A DNA stretch of 60,984 bases from a virus: IMG/VR virus record IMGVR_UViG_3300009161_000006, positions 1 to 60,984 of that record; one strand, written 5' to 3'. Shown piece after piece: positions 9,661 through 21,800 of the stretch. Both the position numbers and the translations under genes were made by a program. Below the pieces are notes generated by a model, which was not told the origin of the DNA, searched no databases, and saw only the letters and a program-made list of their open reading frames with translations. Position 1 is the stretch's first letter, and each line of letters opens with the position of its first letter.

Positions 9661-10479
9661 ATGTTTAAAACACTTACATATAGCCCAAATGCACAAGGAT
9701 GGCCTTCATTCTATTCTTATAATCCTGATTGGATGATAGGCATGAATAATTATTTCTATTCATTTAAAGGGGGTAATTTATATAGGCATAGCGTAAACAT
9801 TAAAAGAAACACGTTCTATACCACATGGTGCGCACAAAACGTACCACCACTAGACCCATTTACCCCAACAGGACTTACAAGTGTATTAAATGACTTACCT
9901 CTTGAGAATAAATTATTTAAGACAATGGACTTGGTAGGTGATGCACCTTGGTCTGCAACCTTAACTACTGACTTACAATATACAGGGTATATAGAGCAAG
10001 CATGGTTTGAAAGGAAAGAAGCGACTTGGTTTGCATTTGTAAGAAATGATGGTGCAATACCAATGGGTCCACAAGAGTATCCTTTAAGAAGTGTAAATGG
10101 AATTGGCAATAGTTTATCAGTTGTATTTGGTGTAGGTACTGCAACTATAAACTTCTCAATAACCCCTCTTATAGCAATAGGGAGCATAATAAGCATTGGT
10201 GACATTGTTTACTTTTCAGCAGGTGCAATAGGCGCAGGTATAGTAACTAGTGTTATTCAGAACTATCCTTTAGGAGACAACTATATTATTATTGATACCA
10301 CTCCTATATGGACCACTCCTATCCCTACTCAAACGGAGTATTTCTTATTTAGTAAAAACTCAGTTGCAGAGTCACATGGTGTACTTGGTCATTACTGTTT
10401 ATTTACTCTTTCAAATAGTTTTGATACAAAAATAGAATTGTTTTCAGCAGAATCAGAGTTAATGAAAAGTTACCCTTAA
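9661..10479 (+). CDS. crAss-like tail/structural protein
   Basis: 272 aa. The N-terminal stretch with GWPSFYSYNPDWMIGMNN is one I associate with a conserved structural protein of crAss-like and marine Bacteroidetes phages, encoded next to the tail stabilisation protein. It is beta-rich with a hydrophobic Ile/Gly/Ala segment (about 150-205). It probably belongs to the tail barrel or tip. No enzyme motif is visible. Confidence 0.6.
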   Translation: MFKTLTYSPNAQGWPSFYSYNPDWMIGMNNYFYSFKGGNLYRHSVNIKRNTFYTTWCAQNVPPLDPFTPTGLTSVLNDLPLENKLFKTMDLVGDAPWSATLTTDLQYTGYIEQAWFERKEATWFAFVRNDGAIPMGPQEYPLRSVNGIGNSLSVVFGVGTATINFSITPLIAIGSIISIGDIVYFSAGAIGAGIVTSVIQNYPLGDNYIIIDTTPIWTTPIPTQTEYFLFSKNSVAESHGVLGHYCLFTLSNSFDTKIELFSAESELMKSYP

Positions 10480-10486
10480 TTTTTTA

Positions 10487-10494
10487 TATCTTTG
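10487..10494 (+). promoter_or_regulatory. Bacteroidetes -7 box (TATCTTTG)
   Basis: TATCTTTG followed by TAG, 34 nt before the 255-aa gene. It separates tail genes from cargo-like genes. Confidence 0.65.
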
Positions 10495-10528
10495 TAGTTA
10501 CTAAGAAAAATTACTAAAAAAATATAAC

Positions 10529-11296
10529 ATGGTAGGAGCAATAATAGGAATAGCATCAACTGTAGCGACAACAGCGATGTCTTTTGCCCAAGCAAATAAG
10601 CAAAAAAAATTACAGAAACAAGCAGAACAGGAAGCTGATAAAGCAATGTTCGCAGCTCGAAAGAGACTTGAGGTAAACTATATGGATGCATTATCCGTTC
10701 AAAAGGAGCCTTATGAGTTAGCGAGACAAGCAATGCTTGCTCAAGGAACACAGGCTACACAGGCAGGTCAAGAGTCTGAGAGAGGCGCTGCTGCAACTGC
10801 AGGACGAGTACAGATGGGGCAAAATGAAGCTCAAGGAGATATTAGAACAGCAATGGGCAAAGAGTTAACTGAGATTGAAAGATTAAAGGTTGCTGAAGAC
10901 GCTAGGCTAAGAGACTTAAATACACAACTAGATTTAGGCGAAGTTGAGGGTGCTCAATTGGCTGCTGCTAATGCTCAAGAAATGTCTGCTGCTGCTATGG
11001 AGCAAGGATTTGCAGGAGTTACAAGTGCAGCAACACAAGCGGCTAATTTGGTTCCTTTGTATGGGAAGCAAAAAACAGATACCGGTGGTTCAGGTGTCGT
11101 TGACACTAGAAATGCTGTGTTAAATCCAAAAGGAGTTCAATTAACGTCAACAGGTTCAAATATGCAATTTAATCCATTCGGAACAGGAATGCCTACTTTG
11201 AATCAAGACCAACAAAATCCATTTATGTATAATACTAACTTACAAAGTAATCCTATAAATCCTTTCTATCCTCAAATACAATTACCAATCCGATAA
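10529..11296 (+). CDS. Internal virion/cargo-like protein
   Basis: 255 aa. It begins with a hydrophobic Ala/Ile/Gly helix (residues 1-22), followed by a long Ala/Gln/Glu-rich helical region (about 25-170) and a Gln/Asn/Pro-rich disordered tail. This matches small ejected internal proteins of podoviruses (P22 gp7-like style). The two next genes are also candidates for ejected cargo. The call rests on composition and position. Confidence 0.55.
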   Translation: MVGAIIGIASTVATTAMSFAQANKQKKLQKQAEQEADKAMFAARKRLEVNYMDALSVQKEPYELARQAMLAQGTQATQAGQESERGAAATAGRVQMGQNEAQGDIRTAMGKELTEIERLKVAEDARLRDLNTQLDLGEVEGAQLAAANAQEMSAAAMEQGFAGVTSAATQAANLVPLYGKQKTDTGGSGVVDTRNAVLNPKGVQLTSTGSNMQFNPFGTGMPTLNQDQQNPFMYNTNLQSNPINPFYPQIQLPIR

Positions 11297-11309
11297 AACA
11301 AAATAAATA

Positions 11310-12812
11310 ATGGCAAAAACATTTTATAAATATCAAGAGCGTGACATTGACAGCCAAGTAAATTGGGCTGATATTGGTCTTGGTATGTCTGATATGATTA
11401 CAGACCAAGTCGCTGTAAGAAAAGCAAAGAAAGAGGCGTATGATGACGAGGTAAGGGCATTCAATCAATACTTAGATGAACACCCAACGGGAGATGATGA
11501 CAATTTAACTACATGGACATCTGCTTATTCATCGGATATGCAAAAGAAAATGTTAGATAATCAGAGGGCATTTAAAAATGGTATGATATCAGAAAGAGAT
11601 AATGTTATTTTTATGCAAAATGTTAAAAATGGAACAAGCACAATTTTTGATTTAGCTACAGAGTATCAAGCTGAGTATAAGGTGAAGATGGAAAGAATGA
11701 ACTCAACTGACCCATTAAATAAATCACAAGAAGCTGAGTCTTGGCTTATGGAACAAGCAGGGTCATATGATAACTATAAAACATCTAAGCCAATTATTGA
11801 CCCTAAAACAGGGTTGGTATTAATGAGCATGAAAAAAGCAGATGGTACATATGAAACCGTTTCTGCTGCTAATTTATCAAATAGAATAAAAGCAAAGTAT
11901 GACTACTTTGATTCAGATGGAGTTGCAACAAAAATTGAAGAGGGACTAGGAGACGAGATCGTTGGTGATTATGCAGCTGCAAAGAATAGATTGAAAACAG
12001 GTACCGTTACAGATACACAGGATAAGGCAATAAAAGAAGGTTTTGATAACGCATTAAAAAAGAGGATAGGCTCAGAATTAGTCAATCCAACATCAGTATC
12101 TTCAATACTAACAAACAATATATTGTTTGATGCCCAAGGAAATACTGTTGATTATAGCTTTACTTATGATAAGGCAGAGGCTGCAGCAGACCCATTTAAA
12201 ATATTAATGGTTGTCAAAGGAGGGGGAGACGGAATGCCAATCCCTGATTTCACAACAGAGAATGGTAAAAAACAACGAGAAGCAGCTCTTGAATATATGA
12301 CTGTGCAAACGATTGAAAAAATAGATAGAAAAGTTGGTAAGCAAGTTATTGCTGCTTTAGGAGATGCTCCTCCTGTTCAAAGACCATCTGATTGGTCTCT
12401 TGCAAATGCAGAGCAGAAAAAATTATTACTTGAAAAAGGCAGAAATGCAGGAGAGCAATTAGCAATTTTACTTACATCTCCAAATGCTAGTTTGGTACAA
12501 AATGCAGGAGCTAGTTTAAGTCAATTATATGGAGGAATATCAGGCCTTAATAAGACGGGGAAAGATATGAATATAACATTTGGAGGAAAGCAAAATAACT
12601 TTTCCGGGGCAGATGTAACTCCTCTCGCTTATGCGAAGTCGGTTTTAAATAGTCTTGGATTGACCGCTGATGAGCAAAGAGCGGCATTAACAACATTCCA
12701 ACAATATGCAGGGGATGCATTAAATGATAATAGTGCAACGGGAGTAGCAGCTCCAATTGAAACGGGGAAATATGACGAAGAGAAAAAGTTTAAATATTCT
12801 TGGGAGAAATAA
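11310..12812 (+). CDS. Internal virion/cargo-like protein
   Basis: 500 aa, mostly helical and charged, with no signal or membrane segment. The N-terminus (MAKTFYKYQERDIDSQVNW) resembles medium-size proteins encoded just before the giant cargo gene in crAss-like phages. It carries a Lys-rich end. No catalytic motif was recognised, and the inferred role is ejection apparatus or cargo. Confidence 0.5.
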   Translation: MAKTFYKYQERDIDSQVNWADIGLGMSDMITDQVAVRKAKKEAYDDEVRAFNQYLDEHPTGDDDNLTTWTSAYSSDMQKKMLDNQRAFKNGMISERDNVIFMQNVKNGTSTIFDLATEYQAEYKVKMERMNSTDPLNKSQEAESWLMEQAGSYDNYKTSKPIIDPKTGLVLMSMKKADGTYETVSAANLSNRIKAKYDYFDSDGVATKIEEGLGDEIVGDYAAAKNRLKTGTVTDTQDKAIKEGFDNALKKRIGSELVNPTSVSSILTNNILFDAQGNTVDYSFTYDKAEAAADPFKILMVVKGGGDGMPIPDFTTENGKKQREAALEYMTVQTIEKIDRKVGKQVIAALGDAPPVQRPSDWSLANAEQKKLLLEKGRNAGEQLAILLTSPNASLVQNAGASLSQLYGGISGLNKTGKDMNITFGGKQNNFSGADVTPLAYAKSVLNSLGLTADEQRAALTTFQQYAGDALNDNSATGVAAPIETGKYDEEKKFKYSWEK

Positions 12813-12838
12813 CCAAAAAAAATATAAATAATATATAA

Positions 12839-15800
12839 ATGAATGACCAAGCAATAAATGACGCATATCAAATGTTTTCGCAAGGCGGGTACAGTGGTTC
12901 TATTGACAATTTTAAGCAATTAATAGCATCTAATCCAAATGCGTTAAATGATTCTTATGAGATTTTTAAGTCGGGAGGTTATAGTGATGACATTGAATCA
13001 TTCAAGACGTTAATGGGTGTTTCAAATTCTTTTTCAAATCCTTTTATTAAAAAAAAAAGTCCCGGTGGGGTATCCATTTCGGCAGATGGTTCTTCGGAAT
13101 ATCTAACTAAAAACCAAATCGACAGAATTACCCAAATTGGCGCTGACCCATTGATTTTTGAGCTTGCAGCTAAACAGGCAGCAGAAGACAAAGAAAAAGC
13201 AAAGCAATTACAGGCTACAGGATTTCGAAAGGAAATGAAGGATGCAGAAGCTATTGAGCTTAGTGGAAAGGAACAGCCTTTAAGTAAGATATATGATGAA
13301 TATGATGATTTCTTTAATACTAAAAATCAACAGGCAACAGGTGTAAAAGCATTTATAGAGGGCCAAGATAGACCCTATGGTAGAAATGATTATAGTAAGA
13401 GTGTGTCTTTTGACCCCGGATTAGGTATAGCAGTAAACGATACTAGATATAGAGTAAAGGATGGCTTTTGGGAGCGATTAGTACAAGGGGATTCTAAATA
13501 TGAAAAGATAACAAATGCTTCAAGTATATCTGCTCTAAACAAAAGATACGATAGAGACTTATCAACTGATGTTGCTCCAATAGAAGTTAAGCCAAGTGTA
13601 ATAGACCCATTTCTTAGTGTTAATTCAGATTTTCTTTCTAAGACAGAAGAGGATGCTCAAACAGCTTTAGAAAACAAGTTTGGGGGCATGGGGTTTGAAT
13701 TTGAGCAAACAGGGTTTGGTACAGATTATATAAAGGTGACTCCTAAAAATGGCGCAGCGGCAATGACATTTTCATTTGATGAAAAATCAGGTGATGAGGC
13801 TGTTAGACTACAATCTTTTTTAAGAAACAATGCTTCATTTGAAAATGAGAATGCACTGTTGCCAACTATATTACAAAGTTTTATAGCAGACAATAGAGAT
13901 TTAAGCAAGAAACCGTATAGTTCAAATGAATATAAATTATTATTTGAAGAGCTAACTTATCTTCAAAAAAAAGAAGAGATATCAAGACGACAAAAAGAGG
14001 CATCGGGGTTTGCATTTTCTGACTATGGTATAGCAGGTTGGGCTGTTGGTTTAGTGTATGACACTGAAGAAACTAGAGAGAAGCTTGCGGAAAATGCAAA
14101 AATAATGCAAGATGATTTATACAATAGCGAAGAATGGAAGTTATTTAATACTGAGAAAAGTAAATTTGAACAACAGCAAGAAGATAGGTATTCACTACTG
14201 CTTGATGATTATGAAATAAAAAAACGAAACGGTGATTACGCAGGAGCGAGAGAGGCAAAGTTAGCGATTGAAAGTGGGTTTAGTAGAGATGTTATTGGAG
14301 ACAATGTTACAAATCTTTCAAACTCACAATATGACTTAATGAGCGCTAAGAATAACCTCGTTGCAAAGGAAACAAAATTACGAGAACAAGCATCAAAAGG
14401 TTTAATAACACAAGAACAATTTGATATTGGCGCAGAAGCTATTTTAGTAGAATCAAAAAAACTAGCTATTTCCGCAGAGAGTGTTGTTTCAAACCAAAAA
14501 AAAATGAACGCTCTTGCGGGAGTATATGCTACAGAAAAAGCAAAGTATGGTAGTTTTGGGAGTAACTTAGTTAATGCATTTGTGGTTGACGCAGCCGAAA
14601 TAATAGATAAATTTAACTATATAAGAAGAGGGGGTGTTGACGTGAACAATATGATAGGAGAAGGTATTATAGGCGCCCAATCTAGGATTATAACTCCGCA
14701 ACAAAAAGAATATTATAAAAATAAAGGATATAACGAAGAACAAATAAAAAACATAAGGATTAATCAAGAAGACTTGGCAGCTAGAAAGGATTTTAAAAAA
14801 TCAATTATACAGAGTTTTGGATCTGATTTAACAACTGAAGAGTCAAAGTCACAGCTTGGGTTTGTTGAAAATGCTTTAGTTGGTGTAGCAGCATCATTGC
14901 CTTCAATGCTAACAAGGGCTATACCTGTCGTGGGACAAGTAGCAGCATTTGCAAGTATGGCAAATATGTCATACAATGCGATTGAAGAAGAGATGCTTTC
15001 AGACCCTGACTTTGAAACGACAACAAAAGGAGAAAGGGCTTTAGTGGCTGTTCCATATGCAGCTGTTATGGGGTACCTTGAAAACCTTGGTATAAGTAAA
15101 ATGACAAAAGGACAATCAGCTCTTTTAGGAAAATATATTTTAGGAAATATGGCAAAGGCTCTTCCAAAAAAATTGGGTAGAGAAGTAATTGAAAATATAG
15201 TAAATAAAGAAGTTAAAAGTTTAGTTGGTAAAGGAGTATTAAAAGTTGTTGGTGGTACATTAGCAGAAGGAGAGACAGGAGCAATGCAAACATTAGTTGC
15301 CGACATTGGAATAAAAAAAGCATATAACTCTATAAGAGCTGCTTATACCGGTGAAGATTTAACAGAGCTAACAGGAGGCGAAGCATTTGGCACTCCTCAG
15401 TCTTTTTCAGAAGGTGCATTAGCAGTTGGTGAAGGAGCATTAGCAGAGGCAATAGGTGGTTTCGCTATGTCTACAGTTATGGTAGGAGCGCAGGGATTGG
15501 CTACAGGTAAAATATCTTTATATAACCAAGATGACTTAAAGTTTTTTGAGGACTTTTCTTCGGATGAAGAATTTAAGAAGCTTATTGTGACAAAATTAAA
15601 GACAGAAATGCTAGAAGGAAGAATGTCAAAGAGACAGGCGCAAGCTGCACTAAATGACATTGACTTAGTAGCGGGTGTATTTAATTCAATAGATGAGAAC
15701 CTACCTCAACAAGCAAAGCTTGAAGCCTTTAATTTAATAAATGAAAAACGAAGATTATTAATAGAGATTGAAGGTAAAGACCCGGCCTTAAGTAAAAAGA

Positions 15801-18800
15801 GAAATGATAGAATAGCTGAAATAAATACAAGGCTAGAGGAGCTACCTTCTCTTGTACAAGAAGATAACTTAGCAGATAGAGCGAGTGATATAGAATATGC
15901 ACTTGGAAGAGGAAGAGGCACATCAAAAACCGTAAGGATTGATGGTAAAAGGGTAAGTAGAGAAGAGGCAGAGACAGAGTTACAAACAATAATCACTAAA
16001 ATAGAAGAAAATGCCATTCAAAAGCAAACAGCAAGTGAAGTACTTGTACAGCCAACAACCACAATTGGCGAAGAAGTGGTCCAAGGAGAACCCACAACAG
16101 AACTTGAAGTCATTACCGAAGAAGGTCAAAAAAGAAAAGAAGAGTTAGAGTTAGCTTTATCGCAAGAAAGGAATGATAAAGGAACAATAACGGTTGGAGA
16201 TGAGATTCAAATTAGAAGAGCAGCAGAGCTAGAATTAGAGCAGTTAAATAAGTTAGCCCCTTTAACGCAAGAAGTGGTCCAAGGAGAACCCCAAACAGAA
16301 CTTGAAGTCATTACCAAAGAAGGTGAAGCCCAAGCACAAAGGTTCAAGGATAAAGAATATTTAACAGCTGAAGAGACATTAAATTTTAGCATAAATAACG
16401 CTAAGGAAAACATAGAAAATAGAATATTAAGATTTCAAAAATCAGAAGACCCCTCAAGCGAAGATTGGATAAAGTCGGAGAAAGAAGAATTGAATCAGTT
16501 AAACGAAAACCCATTAGCATATTTTGAATCTAAATTACAGCAAGAAATTACACGTAAGACACCTATACCTGAAAGAATAGGGTATTTTGAAATGATTATT
16601 AATGAGTTCAAAGCCGTAGAAAATGCTCAAGCCGCACCAACACAAGAATTAGCTCCTGTAACGCAAGAATTGGTCTCAGAGGAGGCAACACCACAAGCAG
16701 AGAATTTAACTATAAGAGAGGAGATGTCACTTGCAGCTGAAAAAGCTCAAGGAAAAAAGGGTAAAGCGCCTAGGGCAGCTAGAGTGCGAAAAGCCCCTGT
16801 AGTAACAGCACCTGCTCTTGAAGTTGAAGCAGCACCAATTGTTGTAGAGCCTACGCAGGAAGCTGTAGTAGCACCTGTAGTAACGGCACCTGTAACTGAG
16901 GCTAAGGAAGGCGCACCTACTAAGTTTTCGTGGGATAAAATTAAGGAGTATACGAGTGAAGTAATTAGAAGCATGAGACAACTTCAATTTTCTAAATTAA
17001 ACCCTTTACTTGAACTTAAAAAACCAAGCGCAGCTCAAATAATAGAGATAAAAGCTCTTCAAGCAAAAATAAAATCTGCAGATGCAGTATTAAATGCTAG
17101 AGAAAATAAAATAAAAGAGGACGAGAAGAAAGCTGAGAAGGGAGAACCTACTGATAAAAGCCCAAGGGTAAGTGGTGTCGACCAAAATGGTAAGCCTGCT
17201 GAGTTTGTTGTAGTTGTTAATGAAAAGAAACAAACAGTAAAAGTACAGCTTAAAAAAAGAGGAGACTCAGAATTAGCAAGGCAAAAAATAGAGTCTGATT
17301 TAAAAATACAAACTGACGATAAAGGAAGAAAGTTTGTTGAGACTCAAAATAAATCAAGGGTCTATATTGATGAGAAAGTTACACCACCTAAAGCTGTAGA
17401 GTTAACTGCATTTGGAGTTCCGGTAAGTACAAAACAAGAGTATAGTAAAGAAAATCCAAAAATAATAGAAAATGAAAATGATGCTATTGAAATAGAAAAA
17501 ATAAATAAAGATTTATATACAGAAAAAATTAGCAATCTAGATATAATTAAAGAAGGTGGTAAATGGGTTGTAAGAACACAAACTGAAGGACGCGAAGAGT
17601 TTACAGGTAAAACATTAAAAGAAGCTAAAGATTATCTTGCGAATCGTAATTTAGAAACAAGGGTCGTTGGATTTAAAGAAGCGAAAGCTCCTGTAACTGA
17701 GGTTAAAGCAGAAGCGCCAAAGGTTGAGGCTGTAGTTGAAACTAAAGCAGAACCTATAGTTGAACCTAAAGCAGAACCTGTTAAGAAGCCAACGGCAAAA
17801 GCTGAACCTGTAGTTTTAAATTTTAATGTAAAATCTACTACTAGAAATGGAATGGAAATTATTATCACTGATGACAATTCTTTAAGGATGGGTGATGAAG
17901 GTCAAGAGTTAAGTAAATTAAGAAGATATGGTAAAACTAAGCACTATATTAATGATGGTATACTTGGTGTTATAATTGAAGGTTTTTCCATGGATGGAAG
18001 AGAGGGAGGACGTACCATTGTAAATGTTAAAGTTCCAAATGGTTTTAATGAAACTATTTTTGAAGAGCTTGTAAAAGGAATTAATTATCCTGCTATGACT
18101 ACAGTTGCAGAAACAGAAAGAGTATTAGCAGAAATTAAAGATGCAATTCAAAAATCAATAATTGCTCCCGCTACAGCTACTCAAGCAACAACAGAAACTA
18201 CAAAAAAATCAACAGTAACGACTGAAGATAGAATGGGTGCTATTAATAGCATAAAAGAAGAGATAGAAGCAATAAATAAGGAAATAAAAGAAGCAAAAGA
18301 AAAGGCTAGAAAAGCTGTAAATGAAATTGAAGCAAAAATTCTTGATACTAAAAATGAAAATAAAAAAGAAGAGTTACAATTTGATATAGAAGAGATTGAA
18401 ACTCAACTTGAAGAAGACCTAGATGGACTTAAAGATGACTTAGACCGACAAATAGGAATGTTGAAAGAAGAAGTTGAGTCACTTAAAGATTTAGACCTTG
18501 AAAAACCTGAGAATAAAAAGACACTATTAAGTTATATAGATGGTGCTATTGCTGCACTCAATAGTTTAAATAAACTAACATACGCAAAACTTGATGCAGG
18601 AGTTACATTAGGAACATTGAAACTTATTTTAAAGGGAATACGTCAGATAGTTATAAAAACTAATGATTTTAATGTTGCTGTTAGAGCAATGGCAACTAAA
18701 TATAAAAGTAAGCATAAAAATGAAAACATAACCATTGATGAGTTTATTGAAGAAATTAATGATTATTTAGATTCAACGTATGTTGACCCACAATCTTATG

Positions 18801-21800
18801 AAGAGTCATTAGATAAAGATATTGATAAATTTACTACTGAAATTAAAAATGCAATAAGACAAGCTCAATCACAATCAAAAACCTTAAGAGAAAAAGCAGC
18901 TGCTAAAATTAAGGACATGCTCAAGGGTAAGTTTAAAAGTATATCAGCTGTTCACATGAGGTCAATTATGACAAGGCTTGTTAGTGTTAACGTGGAGAAT
19001 CAAACTCAGTATGATAAGTTCTTAGAATACGTTGAGAAAGTAATTGAGATTACAAACTATGATGCCAAGGTTAGAGAGGCAAATGTTAAAAGGAAAAAAG
19101 CTAAAGATAATACAATAGGCAATAACCCAAAACTTGGGGACCTTTCCCTTGACTTGCTTGGTTCACTGTCACGAATGTTGAACATCAATCCAAAGCTAAT
19201 ATCAAAAGAAGTTTTTGATTCTTATTACAACATAGTTGATGACCTTTCAAAAAGAACTACCATTTTATCTCCGGGAGAAAGAGCAGACCTAAATGAAAAG
19301 GTAAATGAAATTTTTGACAGCATTGAGCAAAATGAAGAGATGCTACCTAATTTAAAAGATGCGTATGATAACTATGCAGATAAGGTTGTAAAAAATGGAG
19401 TTGTAAATTATGCAAAGACATTGACTAAGATGCTAGAAGATGGTGTCATCAATAACAATGAATTTACTTTAATGAAAAAGTACAAGTCAAAGATAGTAGA
19501 TGCTAAGGTAAAAGTGAAGATGACTGAGCAAGAGATTGCTGATGAAAAAGCAGAGTTAATCAATGAGATAACAAATACTGCAATAACATTAGACTCTATT
19601 GTTGGTGATGAGTTTAGATTAGAAAGAGAGTTGGCAAAAAGATTAGCTAAACTTTTAACTAAAAAGTCACTTGAAAATTTAGATAATAAAGAGTTAAAGG
19701 ATTTAATTAAAATACTTGATAATATAAATAATGGGTTTGTATCTAAGTCTACTCAGCAAATGGTAGAGAAGTTAAACTCAAAAGAAAATGCCCCATTATT
19801 AGAAAAAAGTATTCCAAAATCTGTAAGGGGTATATTTAAAAGAATAAGTCAACGCATAAGGGACACTACGACACGAGATAAGTATGGTGTTAATGTAACA
19901 CCACTGTTTAATATAGATGAGCAGTTTGGTGACTTTAAAAATAAAAACATATTTAACTCTGTATTTAACCAATCAGCAGTAAGCCAACAACAATACCAAT
20001 CTGAAGTATCAGAAATCCAAGGTAAATTAGTAAAAGCAGAGTCTGCCATAGCATCTTCGTTTGATAGAAATGGAAATAAAATAGTACTATCTAAATTTAA
20101 AATGATGGTATATATGATGCAACTTGAACACGACTCAAATCCAAATAGTCAAAAAGGTGATAAAAGACAAGTACATCAAGCAATGGAGACTTTGGATGCA
20201 ACAATTAAGTTTGCAGAAACAAATAAAAAGAAAAGCAGATATACCAAAGAGGATATTGACCAAATGAAAGCTATAAAGGAAGAGTTTGGAAAAGAAACTG
20301 AAGAGTTTGAAGAAGATGGTAAGACTAAAAAGAAAATAATAGATATAGATAAGTTGTATAACTCTTTTAATAAAGCTGAAAAAAATGCGCTTAAAGTTTT
20401 TGATGAAGTAAATTCTTTAATGACAAAGAAATCCACCTATACAGCAACTGTAATAAATGGTAATAAGATAACTCCTTTAAAAAATTATATTTACTATAAT
20501 ACAATCTCTGACCCAAGTACAAGTGCAGAACAGGCGACAAATTTAATTAACAATATAAATAATAATATGAAGCCGGGCACTGAATCTAAAAACCTTCAGG
20601 AAAGAACCGGAAATGTTAGTCCTGTTAACCTAGACCCTTTCTTTGCTGTAAATAGTAGTGCTAAGTCAGTACTTATTAACTACCATATGACAGAGCCAAT
20701 AAGGACAGCTAGAAAAACACTTTTAAATGCAAGAAAAATACTAGAGAACAATAAAAAAGAAAAAATAGATGTTGGGGAACAATTTGATATTCTTTCAGTT
20801 ATTGAAGAAGCATACGAAACAGCAACTAGAGATTTACTTGAAAGAAATTTCGCTCAATCAAGTGCTACTCTCGAATACTTAACAAAGGCAGGATATAGAG
20901 CTATGCTTGGAAGTGTAACAAGGTCCACTGCCGAGTTAGTATCAAACGCAGCGTTTGTTAGTATAAACAATCCAAAGGACATGGCCGCAGGGTTTAAGTA
21001 TAGAGGTATAGCACACTCAGGTAGAGGTAAAAATATATTAACAAATTTAAAAAGTAAGGTAACATCAAGAAATTATCCTCAAGGTGGTCTTAGCAGTAAT
21101 TATGTAGATTTAAGTTCTTTTACAGATAGAACTACTAAAAATGGAAAGACAAGGTCAAAAATAGTCAATGGTGTCACACAAGTTTATGACTATACTGCGG
21201 GGGCTTGGGTTAACCTTGTTGAAACAGTAGCAGATAATCTAATATCAAGACCTGACCAAATTGTAATGAAGCAACTTTATTTTGGTACATTCTCTCGTGA
21301 ATTCAAAAAAGAAACAGGTATTGAGCCTGACTTTGATAAAATTGAAGCGAATGATGAAGAGTATATGGATAAATATAAAGACGCTTTAGAAAAAGCGACA
21401 GATAAAGCCGATAGTCAAACCGTAACTGCAGGGTCAAGTATGAACGCTTATATGGGTTCTTTGCAAAATATTGTAAGAAAAGATGACAATACTCCAAAAA
21501 AAATATTTAAAACATTCAATCAATTTATGAATAGATTTACTATTCAAGAATATATTACAGCAAGAAAAGGTGTTAATGCATTAATAGGGAGGGGAGGTAT
21601 GACTGAAGCAGAAGGCATCCAAGTTTTAGCAGCAGTTTCTGCAAGGATGACATTATATTTAACTCTTGGAAAAGTATTCTCAGAAGCACTAATGTATTTA
21701 GGTGGTGTAGCATTTGGATATGGAGACGATGATGAAGATGAAGATGAAAAAACACTTTTACAAACACTATATCAATCAGCAGTATCATCTGCAACAACAT

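Noticed and set aside
15706-16017. Open frames antisense to the giant gene (several of 60-180 codons)
   Set aside because: They are shadows caused by Lys/Glu/Ala-rich coding on the plus strand and have no leaders or recognisable products.
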